Part shown: positions 25,959-35,616 of the stretch, piece by piece
How positions within the stretch are numbered: position 1 is the first letter of the stretch
How the letters are laid out: the number at the start of each line of letters is the position of its first letter
Origin: Lysinibacillus_B sp031181585
GTDB taxonomy: Bacteria > Bacillota > Bacilli > Bacillales_A > Planococcaceae
Length of the DNA: 64,000 bases
Assembly: GCF_047301505.1 (NCBI RefSeq)
Contig: NZ_CP154840.1
Coordinates: 3,348,001-3,412,000 of the forward strand
Direction of reading: 5' to 3'
Position numbers and translations under genes: made by a program
Notes under the pieces: generated by a model
What the model was told of the DNA's origin: nothing
Seen by the model: the letters and a program-made list of their open reading frames with translations, nothing else
Database searches by the model: none

Positions 25959-25987
25959 ATCTTAACTGAAATAGAATCGAGTTGCAA
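25959..25987 (-). promoter_or_regulatory. promoter of the suf operon
   Basis: On the minus strand TTGCAA (complement of 25982-25987), a 17-bp spacer and TAAGAT (complement of 25959-25964), about 60 bp before the sufC ATG. Confidence 0.55.
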
Positions 25988-26322
25988 ATAGTTTAGAATG
26001 ATTTTAATTAAATACCCTTTAAATTTTCTTTGAAAACGATATCATAATGAGATTTCATATAATAATAGGGAAATCATCTTTCATTTTTGTTTTTTCAATA
26101 AGAAAGCAATAAATGAGAATCAATATCAGTTTGCATTCCTATATAATATAGTGATTCTCTATGATAAGTACAGTCCTTGCCTCTTTCAAACTTCCCTCAT
26201 TATTTCTCTCTTCATTACAAGTTAAACCTCCCATCACTTCCCTTTATTTTCTCCTGCTAAATACAGCTCTTATTATTATCAAAAAAATAGAGAATTTTAA
26301 GTGATTTCTTTTAAACCAGCTC
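25988..26322. other. Intergenic stretch with a Fur-box-like site
   Basis: About 335 bp between the suf promoter and the promoter of the response-regulator gene. TGAGAATCAATATCA at 26114-26128 matches the 7-1-7 Fur box TGATAATNATTATCA at 12 of 14 defined positions. Near it, GAGAATCA (26115-26122) and TGATTCTC (26152-26159) form an inverted pair around a TATAAT. No supported gene follows; a 44-codon frame from 26161 lacks a ribosome site. This may be the control region of a lost iron-regulated gene, or chance in AT-rich DNA. Confidence 0.35.
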
Positions 26323-26350
26323 TTACATTGATGTTAATTTTAAGTATAAT
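26323..26350 (+). promoter_or_regulatory. promoter of the two-component operon
   Basis: TTACAT (26323-26328) and TATAAT (26345-26350) with a 16-bp spacer, about 70 bp before the response-regulator start. Confidence 0.45.
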
Positions 26351-26418
26351 AAACGTGTAACATTTCCAAATTTCGGTTTATATATAAAACTAAATATTCA
26401 CAGAGGGCAGGGTAAGAA

Positions 26419-27141
26419 ATGCAAAATAAAATATTAATCATAGAAGATGATTTATCCATATGCGAATTACTTGAGCTGTTTTTAACAAGTCACGGCTTTA
26501 CTCCTTTTTTTGCCCAAAACGGATATGAAGGTCTCCTTCTATTTGAAAAAGAGAATCCGAATCTTGTTTTACTAGATATAATGATACCGGGTATTGACGG
26601 GATCCAGACATGTAAAGAAATACGGAAAATTTCGAATGTGCCGATCATTTTCATCAGTTGCAAAAAAGGTTCTTTCGATATCATAGAGGGGCTGGAGGCT
26701 GGAGGAGATGATTATATAACAAAACCATTTATTATGGAGGAACTACTGGCAAGAATTCGTTCTAACCTTCGCCGTGCGCCCATTTACCATCAGGCAATTC
26801 TGCAGGCTGCCTTTACTCCTTTCACTACGCCAGTTCTTACCTTCGATGAATTGAAGATCGAGGAGAATACACAAAAGGTTTTCATTGAGAATGAGGAAAT
26901 ACCTTTGTCTTCGAAGGAGTATCGGCTGCTTTTATTTTTAGCTCAGCATCCTAATAAAATCTGGAGTTCTTCAGAGCTGTATAGCGGCGTGTGGGGAAAT
27001 GATAGCATGGGTGATACACGGACAGTTAATGTCCACATTAGCAATATCAGAAAAAAAATAGAAAAGGATGTCTCGAACCCGCAATATATTTTAACAATTC
27101 GGGGCGGCGGTTTTATGTTTAATGGACATGGTGAAGCATAA
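26419..27141 (+). CDS. OmpR/PhoB-family response regulator
   Basis: A 240-residue regulator. The receiver domain (1-118) has the acidic pair D10-D11, phosphoacceptor D53 in LVLLDIMIPG, and K102 in DYITKPF. The winged-helix output domain (140-235) contains EIPLSSKEYRLLLFLAQHP and the recognition segment TRTVNVHISNIRKKI. The gene overlaps the following kinase by 20 bp, so the two are a coupled pair. Targets are unknown. Confidence 0.92.
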   Translation: MQNKILIIEDDLSICELLELFLTSHGFTPFFAQNGYEGLLLFEKENPNLVLLDIMIPGIDGIQTCKEIRKISNVPIIFISCKKGSFDIIEGLEAGGDDYITKPFIMEELLARIRSNLRRAPIYHQAILQAAFTPFTTPVLTFDELKIEENTQKVFIENEEIPLSSKEYRLLLFLAQHPNKIWSSSELYSGVWGNDSMGDTRTVNVHISNIRKKIEKDVSNPQYILTIRGGGFMFNGHGEA

Positions 27142-29239
27142 TTCGATATGCCTTTTATTCCTTTTTTTCTTTTTAATGCTCTGGCCTTCCTCAAGTTATA
27201 CTCAAGCCGCCTCTCCAGCAGAAAAGGGAGAAGTGGATTTAAAAGAGTGGATCCCCTCTCCTTCAGCAGATAGCATATCACTGGAGGGGAATTGGTCCTT
27301 TTATTGGAATGCTCTGCTGACACCTGAGCAAATCCCCAATCACTTGGAAGAGCCGGCTTACGTGAAGGTCCCTTCGGAATGGTCGAGACTCTCTGAAGGC
27401 ACTGGCAGTTACCCAAATGAAGGATTTGCTACCTATCGCTTACTCATTCATTTAAATGAGCAAGCAATTGATCAGCCATTGGCACTCCAAATCCCTGCCA
27501 GCAACTCAGCTTATAAAGTATGGGTAAATGGCCAGCCTCGTGCTGAGTCCGGCATCGTTGGGACAAGCGCTCTCTCGGAAAAACCATGGACAATGTCTCA
27601 AATGATTACGATCACTCCGTCAAGTGCTACTCTAGAGCTTGTTGTTCAAGTCTCTAATTTTCACCAGCGGCGTAATGGAATATGGGATTCTTTTGTTATC
27701 GGCCATTCAGACGTAATCATGAAAGAAAACGCTCATGCTGTTACATCAGAGCTGATTATTCTCGGCAGCTTGCTTATAATGAGTACGTTTTACTTTTTCA
27801 CCTATTTTTTCCGCCGCACTGACATTATGGCATTTTACTTTAGCGGTATGTGCCTAATGTTCAGCATTCGCCTCGCCGTTACAGATGGGTATATCCTGCG
27901 CTATTATATCCCGGATCATCTGTTTTTTACGGTTTACAAATTGGAATACTTATCGATCAGCATATGTATATTACTGCTCATTTACTATATTTCTCATATA
28001 TTCCCGAATGAGAAGCAGCCTGTTATTACAAAAGTTTTAGTTTATCTGGGGATGGGCTATTCTTTCTTTCTATTAGCTACACCGCCTGATATATTTACCT
28101 ATACAATTTATTTTCAGTTTACTTATGTGTTTCTTGCGATTTCTTATCATATTTTTTATGTTTATCCGCTTGCTATTTATCGCAAGCGGCAGTGGGCATG
28201 GGCGAATTTTATCGGCTCTCTTATTGTAGTATTAGTAATTATGAATGACTGGTTCTATTATATAGGCGGCTCTTCTGCCACGTTGCTGTACTATTTTGGC
28301 GTATTTTTATTTTTCCTTGTTCAAATCATTACAATGGCCAATCAAATGGCAGATGCTTATAAACGTCTAGAAGTTGTTTCTGATGAACTTATTCATTTAA
28401 ATGGTAACCTGGAGCATATTGTTAGCGAAAGAACACGGGCTCTTTATGAGCTTAATGAGGAACTGGCTGCATCCAACCAGAAACTGAAAAAGGTAGAAAT
28501 ATCCCGCCGTAAGCTTTTGTCCAACATTTCTCATGACCTTGGAACCCCAATGCAGACCGCTCTCGGTTTTGTAGAGATGCTGAAAAATGGGCTGATTCAG
28601 GAGAACAAGGAAAAATATTTAAATCTTGTAATGAATAAGCTTCTATTTATGAAAAAGCTCACGGATGATTTATTTGAGCTGGCTAAACTGGAGGAGAACC
28701 AAATAACATATCACTTTGTAGAAGAAAATGCAGCGCTTTACTTAAAAAGCATTAAACAGCAGTTTATCCATGACTTTACAATAAATAATTTATCATTTAT
28801 CGTCGATTCATTTCCTGCCCTGCCATCTTCTGAACAAGCATATATAACGATTGACGTTTTCCGGATGAACCAAGTAATCCAAAATCTTCTTCAAAATGCG
28901 ATGAAATTTACACCTGAAGGAGGAACAATCCAGATAAATACTGAACTGCAGCGTAATGTAAATAAAATCATTTTCCATATTTCAGATTCCGGTATTGGGA
29001 TGAACAAAGAGGAGATAACTATGGCCTTCAACAGGCTTTATAAAGCCGATGAAGCGCGGACAGATACAGGCAGTGGCATGGGACTGGGCCTATCGATTGC
29101 CAAGGAAATTATAGCAGCACATCAAGGAGAAATTACAGCCTTCAGTGAAAAAGGCAAAGGAAGCACTTTTTCCATTATCTTACCTGTCCAGCTCAAAGTG
29201 GAAAAAGTTCTTCATCCTAAAGAACAATCCTTTTTATAG
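27122..29239 (+). CDS. 7TMR-DISM sensor histidine kinase
   Basis: A 705-residue membrane kinase. A signal-like N-terminus (1-30) precedes an extracytoplasmic beta-sandwich (about 50-200: LEGNWSFYWN, then SAYKVWVNGQ), matching the 7TMR-DISM extracellular class-2 domain, which resembles carbohydrate-binding modules. Seven transmembrane helices follow at about 210-425, then a coiled coil and a HisKA domain with H471 in SNISHDLGTP. The ATPase core has N-box NLLQNAMKF, DSGIGMN and GSGMGLGLS. The input domain suggests an extracellular carbohydrate or cell-wall ligand, which is inferred. The start overlaps the response-regulator gene. Confidence 0.88.
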   Translation: MDMVKHNSICLLFLFFFLMLWPSSSYTQAASPAEKGEVDLKEWIPSPSADSISLEGNWSFYWNALLTPEQIPNHLEEPAYVKVPSEWSRLSEGTGSYPNEGFATYRLLIHLNEQAIDQPLALQIPASNSAYKVWVNGQPRAESGIVGTSALSEKPWTMSQMITITPSSATLELVVQVSNFHQRRNGIWDSFVIGHSDVIMKENAHAVTSELIILGSLLIMSTFYFFTYFFRRTDIMAFYFSGMCLMFSIRLAVTDGYILRYYIPDHLFFTVYKLEYLSISICILLLIYYISHIFPNEKQPVITKVLVYLGMGYSFFLLATPPDIFTYTIYFQFTYVFLAISYHIFYVYPLAIYRKRQWAWANFIGSLIVVLVIMNDWFYYIGGSSATLLYYFGVFLFFLVQIITMANQMADAYKRLEVVSDELIHLNGNLEHIVSERTRALYELNEELAASNQKLKKVEISRRKLLSNISHDLGTPMQTALGFVEMLKNGLIQENKEKYLNLVMNKLLFMKKLTDDLFELAKLEENQITYHFVEENAALYLKSIKQQFIHDFTINNLSFIVDSFPALPSSEQAYITIDVFRMNQVIQNLLQNAMKFTPEGGTIQINTELQRNVNKIIFHISDSGIGMNKEEITMAFNRLYKADEARTDTGSGMGLGLSIAKEIIAAHQGEITAFSEKGKGSTFSIILPVQLKVEKVLHPKEQSFL

Positions 29240-29300
29240 TCAGCCGAGTTTTTCTCTCTATAATTGTAGCGTAACAGCTGGCTTTTTCTATAAAGTTAAA

Positions 29301-29340
29301 AGAACCCGGCGGTATAGAAAATCTTATACCGCTGGGTTCT
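29301..29340. terminator. bidirectional terminator between the kinase gene and gltD
   Basis: A 16-bp stem, AGAACCCGGCGGTATA against TATACCGCTGGGTTCT, with T-rich flanks on both sides. Confidence 0.88.
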
Positions 29341-29348
29341 TCTTTTAT

Positions 29349-30830
29349 TTAAGCCAATACTTGTGATTCCTGCAAATAATAATGTGCGCTTGCTGCTACA
29401 CTGCGCCCTTCCTTAATAGCCCATACGACAAGACTTTGACCTCGGCGTGCATCTCCTGCTGCAAAAACACCCGGAATATTCGTCTCAAAGTCTTTTACGG
29501 AAGCACGGATTCGGTTATTCACGACTTCTACCCCGAACTGCTCAGGCAGCGACTTCTCCACACCTTCAAACCCAATTGCAACAAAGACATGCTGAGCTGG
29601 CCAGACACGTTCTGTTCCCGGAAGTTCCTTAAAATAATGGAAGCCGTCATCCCCTAGAATTTTCTCCATTTGGATCGTATGAAGTTCTTTTACATGCCCG
29701 TTCGCATCCTTCACAATTTTTTGTGTTTGGATGCAGTATTCACGAGGATCGTACCCTTTCACATCATTTACTTCAGCATAGGCATAATCCAATGTAAAGA
29801 CATTCGGATCTTTTGGCCAAGGATTATCCTGCGTGCGATTAATCGGCAAGGCTGGATGTTTGCCAAATTGATAGACGGATTTACAGTTTTGCCGAATAGC
29901 TGTTGCTACGCAGTCAGCTCCTGTATCACCACCGCCGATGACAATGACATCTTTGCCTTCCACATTTAATGCTTTACCGTCCTCAAAATTTGAATCGAGA
30001 AGACTCTTTGTCACATCTGTTAAGTAGTCCATCGCAAGGTGAATCCCTTCAGCGTCAGAGCCATCCATATGAAGCAGGCGCTGTTTTTGCGCCCCTAGGC
30101 ATAGGATAACCGCATCATATTGAGAACGAAGCTCCTCTGTAGAGATATCAGTCCCTACGTTAACCCCGCATTTAAATTCAATCCCTTCTAATGCAAGCAG
30201 GTTCACACGGCGTTCGATCACTTCTTTTTCAAGCTTCATATTAGGAATGCCGTACATTAATAGCCCGCCTGGACGATCTGCACGCTCAAATACTGTCACT
30301 TTATGTCCGAGCTGATTTAATTCATCAGCTGCAGCCAATCCTGCAGGACCCGATCCAACGACAGCGACCTTTTGCCCTGTTCTATGACGCGGGATGCGTG
30401 GAACAACCCAGCCGTTTTCAAATCCTTTATCGATGATCGTACGTTCAATTGATTTGATTGCTACAGCAGGATCTGTAATCGCTAATGTACAAGAGCCTTC
30501 ACACGGGGCCGGACAGACGCGCCCTGTAAATTCCGGGAAGTTATTTGTCATATGCAGACGATCTAAGGCTTCCTTCCATTGTCCCTTATATACTAAATCA
30601 TTCCATTCAGGAATAACGTTGTTAATTGGGCACCCGGCCGCTGTCCCACGAATTTCTATCCCCATATGACAGAAAGGTGTACCGCAGTCCATACAGCGTG
30701 CTCCTTGTGTTTGTAATGATTCATCCGATAATCTAGACGCATATTCCTTCCAGTTAGAAACGCGTTCTAGAGTTGGCTGCTCTTCCGTCTTTTCTCGTTT
30801 GTATTCCATAAATCCAGTCGGTTTTCCCAT
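29349..30830 (-). CDS. gltD: Glutamate synthase (NADPH) small subunit
   Basis: A 493-residue flavoprotein (named gltB in B. subtilis). The N-terminal domain carries cysteines for the Fe-S clusters shared with the large subunit (CMDCGTPFCH near 43, CPAPCEGSC near 104). Two dinucleotide folds follow, GSGPAGLAAADEL near 157 for FAD and GGGDTGADC near 301 for NADPH. It feeds electrons to the large subunit to make glutamate from glutamine and 2-oxoglutarate. It is the second gene of the operon, 166 bp after gltB. Confidence 0.96.
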   Translation of the reverse strand: MGKPTGFMEYKREKTEEQPTLERVSNWKEYASRLSDESLQTQGARCMDCGTPFCHMGIEIRGTAAGCPINNVIPEWNDLVYKGQWKEALDRLHMTNNFPEFTGRVCPAPCEGSCTLAITDPAVAIKSIERTIIDKGFENGWVVPRIPRHRTGQKVAVVGSGPAGLAAADELNQLGHKVTVFERADRPGGLLMYGIPNMKLEKEVIERRVNLLALEGIEFKCGVNVGTDISTEELRSQYDAVILCLGAQKQRLLHMDGSDAEGIHLAMDYLTDVTKSLLDSNFEDGKALNVEGKDVIVIGGGDTGADCVATAIRQNCKSVYQFGKHPALPINRTQDNPWPKDPNVFTLDYAYAEVNDVKGYDPREYCIQTQKIVKDANGHVKELHTIQMEKILGDDGFHYFKELPGTERVWPAQHVFVAIGFEGVEKSLPEQFGVEVVNNRIRASVKDFETNIPGVFAAGDARRGQSLVVWAIKEGRSVAASAHYYLQESQVLA

Positions 30831-30996
30831 CTAGACCCCTCCTCTTACTAAGAACACCTTTGTACCTTGGCTGCCTGTATAAAGCAATTCACCAAAGGCT
30901 GCATGTAATTCTCACACAACCCTTTGGCGACGCCTTATAAAGCAGCATCCAGCACAATACCTTGGCTTTCATGAGAGCAAAACCTTACTATTTTGC
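30831..30996 (-). other. Intercistronic spacer between gltB and gltD
   Basis: 166 bp without a gene. It contains a 10-bp direct repeat TACCTTGGCT (30863-30872 and 30958-30967) and an inverted pair CCAAAGG (30892-30898) / CCTTTGG (30921-30927). No T-tract terminator is present, so the two genes are probably still cotranscribed. Confidence 0.5.
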
Positions 30997-33900
30997 TTAT
31001 TTCGAAATGGCAAACTCCTTGCTGCCTGTTGTTTCTACAAATGCTTGCATAGCAGCATTTTCATCCGTTAAACCTTGCAGCTTGTGGAAATTGATTTTTT
31101 CTACCATTGCCTGGTAATCCGTTGGCACAACCTTTACGAACTTCGGTACCATTTCCTCCCACTTCGCCAATACATTAAGTGCTGCGGTACTGTCTGTCTG
31201 CTCCAGATGTTGAATAATCATATTGCGGACTGCTTCGATTTCACCTTTCTCTTCTAGCTTCGCAAATTCAATCATCTCAAGATTGCACTGTGCTTTAAAG
31301 GCGGCTGCGTTAGTTGGTAAGACATATGCAACGCCGCCCGACATACCGGCCCCAAAATTTTGACCAACATCTCCTAAGACAACAATACGTCCTCCTGTCA
31401 TGTACTCACATCCATGGTCCCCAATTCCTTCGACCACGATATTAGCACCTGAATTACGTACAGCGAATCGGTGTCCTGCACGTCCATTAATAAATGCCTG
31501 GCCGCTTGTTGCACCATAGAGACATACGTTTCCGGCAATAACATTCTTCTCATAATCACCCTTGATCGGCGATACAGCTATCACCTTACCGCCGGATAAT
31601 CCTTTGCCGAAATAGTCGTTCGCATCGCCCGTTACTTTCATCGTCATACCGCGTGGAATGAATGCACCAAAGCTCTGTCCCGCGTGTCCAGTGAATGTTA
31701 GATTAATCGTGTTGTCCGTTAATCCTTGTTCGCCGTATTTACGGGAAATCTCGCTGCCGATAATTGTTCCCATTACGCGATCTGTATTTTTAATCGGGAA
31801 TGATAGGTCCACTTTTTTCTTCTCTTCAATCGCTTTTTCTACTTTCGGCAATAGATGCACCATATCAAAGCTTTCTGCAATTCCATGATTTTGCTCGCGC
31901 TGTTTGGTACGCGTGCCCTGGACTTGGTGAAGAAGAGCTGTCAAATCCAGCTGGTTTGCTTTCCAATGCTGCTTTGTACGTTCAGAAATCATCAGCACAT
32001 CTGTTCTTCCTACCATTTCCTCAACTGTACGGAAACCAAGAATTGACATATATTCACGCATTTCTTCTGCTACAAAGCGCATATAATTTACTACGTGGTC
32101 GGCACTGCCCATGAATTTGGCGCGAAGTTCCGGGTTTTGTGTCGCCACGCCAACTGGACAAGTATCCAAATGACATGCACGCATCATTACACAGCCCAAA
32201 ACAATTAACGGAGCTGTTGCAAATCCAAATTCCTCTGCTCCTAACAGAGCCGCCATCACCACATCTTTTCCTGTCATTAATTTTCCGTCTGTTTCTAATA
32301 TTACTCTGTCACGGAGACCATTCAGCATCAATGTTTGATGTGCTTCTGCAAGTCCTAGCTCCCATGGCAGCCCTGTATGCTTGATGGAAGTTTTCGGTGA
32401 AGCTCCTGTACCTCCGTCATAGCCCGAAATAACAATTACATCTGCTGCACCTTTTGCCACACCAGCCGCAATCGTTCCTACACCTGCCTTCGCTACAAGT
32501 TTGACAGAAATACGGGCATATCGGTTTGCATTTTTCAAATCATGGATTAATTCAGCCATATCCTCAATCGAGTAAATATCATGATGAGGCGGCGGTGAGA
32601 TTAAACCTACTCCCGGTGTTGAACCGCGGACTTCTGCAACCCACGGATAGACTTTATTGCCCGGTAATTGACCGCCTTCTCCTGGTTTTGCTCCTTGCGC
32701 CATTTTAATTTGCAGCTCATCGGCATTTACTAGATAGTGTGATTTCACCCCAAAGCGTCCTGAAGCAATCTGCTTGATGGCACTGCGGCGATAATCCCCA
32801 TTCGCATCCGGCGTAAAACGGGCTGGATCTTCCCCGCCCTCCCCGGAATTAGAGCGGGCACCTAGACGGTTCATCGCAATTGCTAATGTTTCATGAGCCT
32901 CTTTCGATAATGAACCAAAAGACATTGCCCCGGATTTAAAGCGTTTCACAATGGAATCCACAGACTCTACATCTTCTAACGGGATTTTTCGCTCTGCCTT
33001 CTTAAAGTCAAATAAGTTCCGTAAAAAACCAATTCTTTCTTCATTCGCCATTTCAGCATACATCCGATATAGGCCATAATCATTTTTGCGGGTTGCCCAC
33101 TGTAATGTATGGATTGTTTTCGGATTAAAGGCATGGTGTTCACCATCTGCCCGCCATTGGAAATCAGAACCTGACTCCAGCTCAGCGCGCATTGCTTTTA
33201 CTGCATATTCATAACGTCGTTTTGCCTCTTCTCCGATCGTTTCTATATCAATACCGTCGATTTGAGAAGCTGTGCCTGTAAAGTGCTCCTCGATTACCTC
33301 TTTACTAATTCCTACCGCCTCAAATACTTGTGCACCCCGGTATGACTGTACAGTGGAAATCCCCATTTTGGACATAACTTTCACTACACCGTCTGCTGCT
33401 CCCTTACGGAATTTTTTCACAGCTGTCTGGTAGTCTACATGCAGGTTTTCCTTTTCAATTGCTTCCTTAATTGTAGCGTAGGCAAGATATGGATTAATTG
33501 CATCTACGCCAAAACCAATCAAGGCTGCAAAATGGTGTACTTCACGAGCTTCCGCGCTATTAACGATGAGGCTCACCTTCGTCCGGAGACCTTCCCTTAC
33601 TAAATATTGATGCAGACTGCTTGCTGCAAGCAGTACTGGTACTGTTGGTACAGCCGGATTCTCGATATTGTCACAAAGTACAAGCAACGACTTACCCTCT
33701 TCAATTGCAGCTACTGCCTGCTCACGAATGCGAATTAGTTCTTCTTCGATACTGTGTGTGTAGGCAAGTGTGATAACAGAAGACCGGAAATCCTTTTCGT
33801 TGTTCTCTAACAAACGTTTATATTCACTATTCGTTAATATAGGTGTCTCCAGCATAATACGTCGTGCGTTTTCTGCACTTGGATGAAGCAAGTTTCCTTC

Positions 33901-35514
33901 CTTGCCTAGCAATGTCATTGTAGAAGTTACGACATGTTCACGAATCGAGTCGATCGGTGGATTTGTTACTTGCGCGAATAGCTGCTTGAAATAATTGAAC
34001 AATGACTGTGGTCGATCTGACAGTACCGCAAGCGGCGTATCATTTCCCATGGAACCTAAAGGATCCTTCCCTTCCTTCGCTAACGGGACAATATACTTCT
34101 GTACATCTTCAAATGTGTAGCCATAAATCTTTTGACGAAGCGTCAGGTCATTCACGACAATCGGCTCTTCCTTTTCAGCGTCCAGCTTGATCATGTTTTC
34201 TTCCAGCCATTTCTGGTAAGGCTCCTGTACTACCATTTCAGATTTCAGATCTTCATCCGAAATGATTTTACCTTGCTCAAGATCGATTAACAGCATGCGT
34301 CCCGGGCTTAGGCGGTCTTTCATGACTACCTCTTCCTCCGGTACATCCACTACTCCTGTTTCAGAAGAGAAAATGACATGATCATCCTTTGTTACATACA
34401 AACGGCCTGGACGCAAACCATTACGATCAAGAATTGCACCGATTTGCTTACCGTCCGTGAAGCAGATTGCTGTCGGTCCATCCCACGGCTCCATTAGACT
34501 CGCATGATATTGATAAAATGCTTTTCGCCCTTTATCGATACGTGGATTTTCCGTCCAAGGCTCCGGAATCAGCATCATCGCGGCATGAGCCGGTGTACGC
34601 CCTGCTAATACAAAGAACTCGAATGCATTATCAAGCATTGAAGAGTCAGACCCTGATGGATCAATAATCGGTAAGAGCTTTTGTAAATCATCTCCGAATG
34701 CTTCCGATACAAACTGCTGTTCACGGGCACGCATCCAGTTCATATTGCCGCGCAGTGTGTTGATTTCTCCGTTATGGATGATATAGCGGTTTGGGTGCGC
34801 ACGTTTCCAAGATGGGAATGTATTCGTTGAATAACGAGAATGTACAAGCGCAAATGCCGATACAAAGCTCTCGTCCTGTAAATCCTGATAAAAATCGCTT
34901 ACCTCTTCAGGCGCCAGCAACCCCTTGAATACCATTGTTTGGCTCGATAAGCTAGGGCAATAAAATTCGTATCCTTGAGCTTCAGCCCAATGTTCAACCT
35001 GCTTTCGAATGACATACAGCTTTCGTTCGAAGGCTAATCGGTCACTTGCATTTTTACGAATGAAAACCTGTCGTACAACCGGAGCCGAGGACTTTGCCAC
35101 CTCACTCAGCTTACTCTTATCCGTTGGTGCCCAGCGCCACCCGATTAATGACTGGCCCTCCGCTGTAATCAATTCGTTCATTTTTGCTTCAATTGCCTTG
35201 CGTTCTTCTTCTCGGTCTGTGAAAAATAACTGCCCGACACCATACTCGCCTTTTTCGGGTAAATTGAGTTCCGTACAGTTTAATTTGAAAAATACGTCCG
35301 GGATTTGTACCATGATGCCTGCTCCATCACCTGTCTTACCGTCTCCCCCACGTCCTGCACGGTGTTCCAGGCGACATAACATCTCTAACCCGTTCTTTAC
35401 GATTTCATGTGACGGTCGTCCTTTAAAGTTTGCATACATCCCAATTCCACACGCGTCATGCTCGAACTCCGGTGAATAAAGACCTTGTGCTGCTGGATAT
35501 TGATGAAAAGCCAT
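30997..35514 (-). CDS. gltB: Glutamate synthase large subunit
   Basis: A 1505-residue ferredoxin-like/NADPH-type GOGAT large subunit (gltA in B. subtilis). After a short propeptide, C22 in FEHDACGIG becomes the N-terminal glutaminase nucleophile. The FMN and [3Fe-4S] region shows GYDGGTGASP and the cysteine set in CVMMRACHLDTCPVG. The C-terminal beta-helix domain is glycine rich (GHAGQSFGAF, GVAYVL). The ATG at 35514 follows GGGGGGA by 6 bases, and the longer frame to 35538 lacks a site. Expression is likely activated by the divergent GltC. Confidence 0.96.
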   Translation of the reverse strand: MAFHQYPAAQGLYSPEFEHDACGIGMYANFKGRPSHEIVKNGLEMLCRLEHRAGRGGDGKTGDGAGIMVQIPDVFFKLNCTELNLPEKGEYGVGQLFFTDREEERKAIEAKMNELITAEGQSLIGWRWAPTDKSKLSEVAKSSAPVVRQVFIRKNASDRLAFERKLYVIRKQVEHWAEAQGYEFYCPSLSSQTMVFKGLLAPEEVSDFYQDLQDESFVSAFALVHSRYSTNTFPSWKRAHPNRYIIHNGEINTLRGNMNWMRAREQQFVSEAFGDDLQKLLPIIDPSGSDSSMLDNAFEFFVLAGRTPAHAAMMLIPEPWTENPRIDKGRKAFYQYHASLMEPWDGPTAICFTDGKQIGAILDRNGLRPGRLYVTKDDHVIFSSETGVVDVPEEEVVMKDRLSPGRMLLIDLEQGKIISDEDLKSEMVVQEPYQKWLEENMIKLDAEKEEPIVVNDLTLRQKIYGYTFEDVQKYIVPLAKEGKDPLGSMGNDTPLAVLSDRPQSLFNYFKQLFAQVTNPPIDSIREHVVTSTMTLLGKEGNLLHPSAENARRIMLETPILTNSEYKRLLENNEKDFRSSVITLAYTHSIEEELIRIREQAVAAIEEGKSLLVLCDNIENPAVPTVPVLLAASSLHQYLVREGLRTKVSLIVNSAEAREVHHFAALIGFGVDAINPYLAYATIKEAIEKENLHVDYQTAVKKFRKGAADGVVKVMSKMGISTVQSYRGAQVFEAVGISKEVIEEHFTGTASQIDGIDIETIGEEAKRRYEYAVKAMRAELESGSDFQWRADGEHHAFNPKTIHTLQWATRKNDYGLYRMYAEMANEERIGFLRNLFDFKKAERKIPLEDVESVDSIVKRFKSGAMSFGSLSKEAHETLAIAMNRLGARSNSGEGGEDPARFTPDANGDYRRSAIKQIASGRFGVKSHYLVNADELQIKMAQGAKPGEGGQLPGNKVYPWVAEVRGSTPGVGLISPPPHHDIYSIEDMAELIHDLKNANRYARISVKLVAKAGVGTIAAGVAKGAADVIVISGYDGGTGASPKTSIKHTGLPWELGLAEAHQTLMLNGLRDRVILETDGKLMTGKDVVMAALLGAEEFGFATAPLIVLGCVMMRACHLDTCPVGVATQNPELRAKFMGSADHVVNYMRFVAEEMREYMSILGFRTVEEMVGRTDVLMISERTKQHWKANQLDLTALLHQVQGTRTKQREQNHGIAESFDMVHLLPKVEKAIEEKKKVDLSFPIKNTDRVMGTIIGSEISRKYGEQGLTDNTINLTFTGHAGQSFGAFIPRGMTMKVTGDANDYFGKGLSGGKVIAVSPIKGDYEKNVIAGNVCLYGATSGQAFINGRAGHRFAVRNSGANIVVEGIGDHGCEYMTGGRIVVLGDVGQNFGAGMSGGVAYVLPTNAAAFKAQCNLEMIEFAKLEEKGEIEAVRNMIIQHLEQTDSTAALNVLAKWEEMVPKFVKVVPTDYQAMVEKINFHKLQGLTDENAAMQAFVETTGSKEFAISK

Positions 35515-35550
35515 GTAAATTCCCCCCAAATCTTTCAATTACGTATTTAC

Positions 35551-35580
35551 ATTTTAAAGTTTTCGAAATAATATAAACAA
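35551..35580 (-). promoter_or_regulatory. promoter of gltB-gltD
   Basis: On the minus strand TTGTTT (complement of 35575-35580), an 18-bp spacer and TAAAAT (complement of 35551-35556). The weak -35 box fits a promoter that needs the activator GltC. Confidence 0.5.
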
Positions 35581-35601
35581 TATATAGTTTGGATGGAATT
35601 A

Positions 35602-35616
35602 ATCTAATAATTAGAT
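35602..35616. promoter_or_regulatory. GltC-type operator dyad
   Basis: ATCTAATAATTAGAT is a perfect 15-bp palindrome containing the LysR T-N11-A pattern. It lies 17 bp before the gltC start and upstream of the gltB promoter, the place expected for a box that both represses gltC and activates gltB. ATCT/AGAT half-sites also occur in the B. subtilis GltC boxes. Confidence 0.65.

Noticed and set aside
26161..26295. 44-codon frame (MISTVLASFKLPS...) near the Fur-like site
   Set aside because: No ribosome site; hydrophobic residues reflect AT-rich DNA. Kept only as a comment in the intergenic entry.
35009..35479. 156-codon frame antisense to gltB
   Set aside because: Opposite the conserved glutaminase domain of gltB; no promoter or ribosome site, shadow-like composition.
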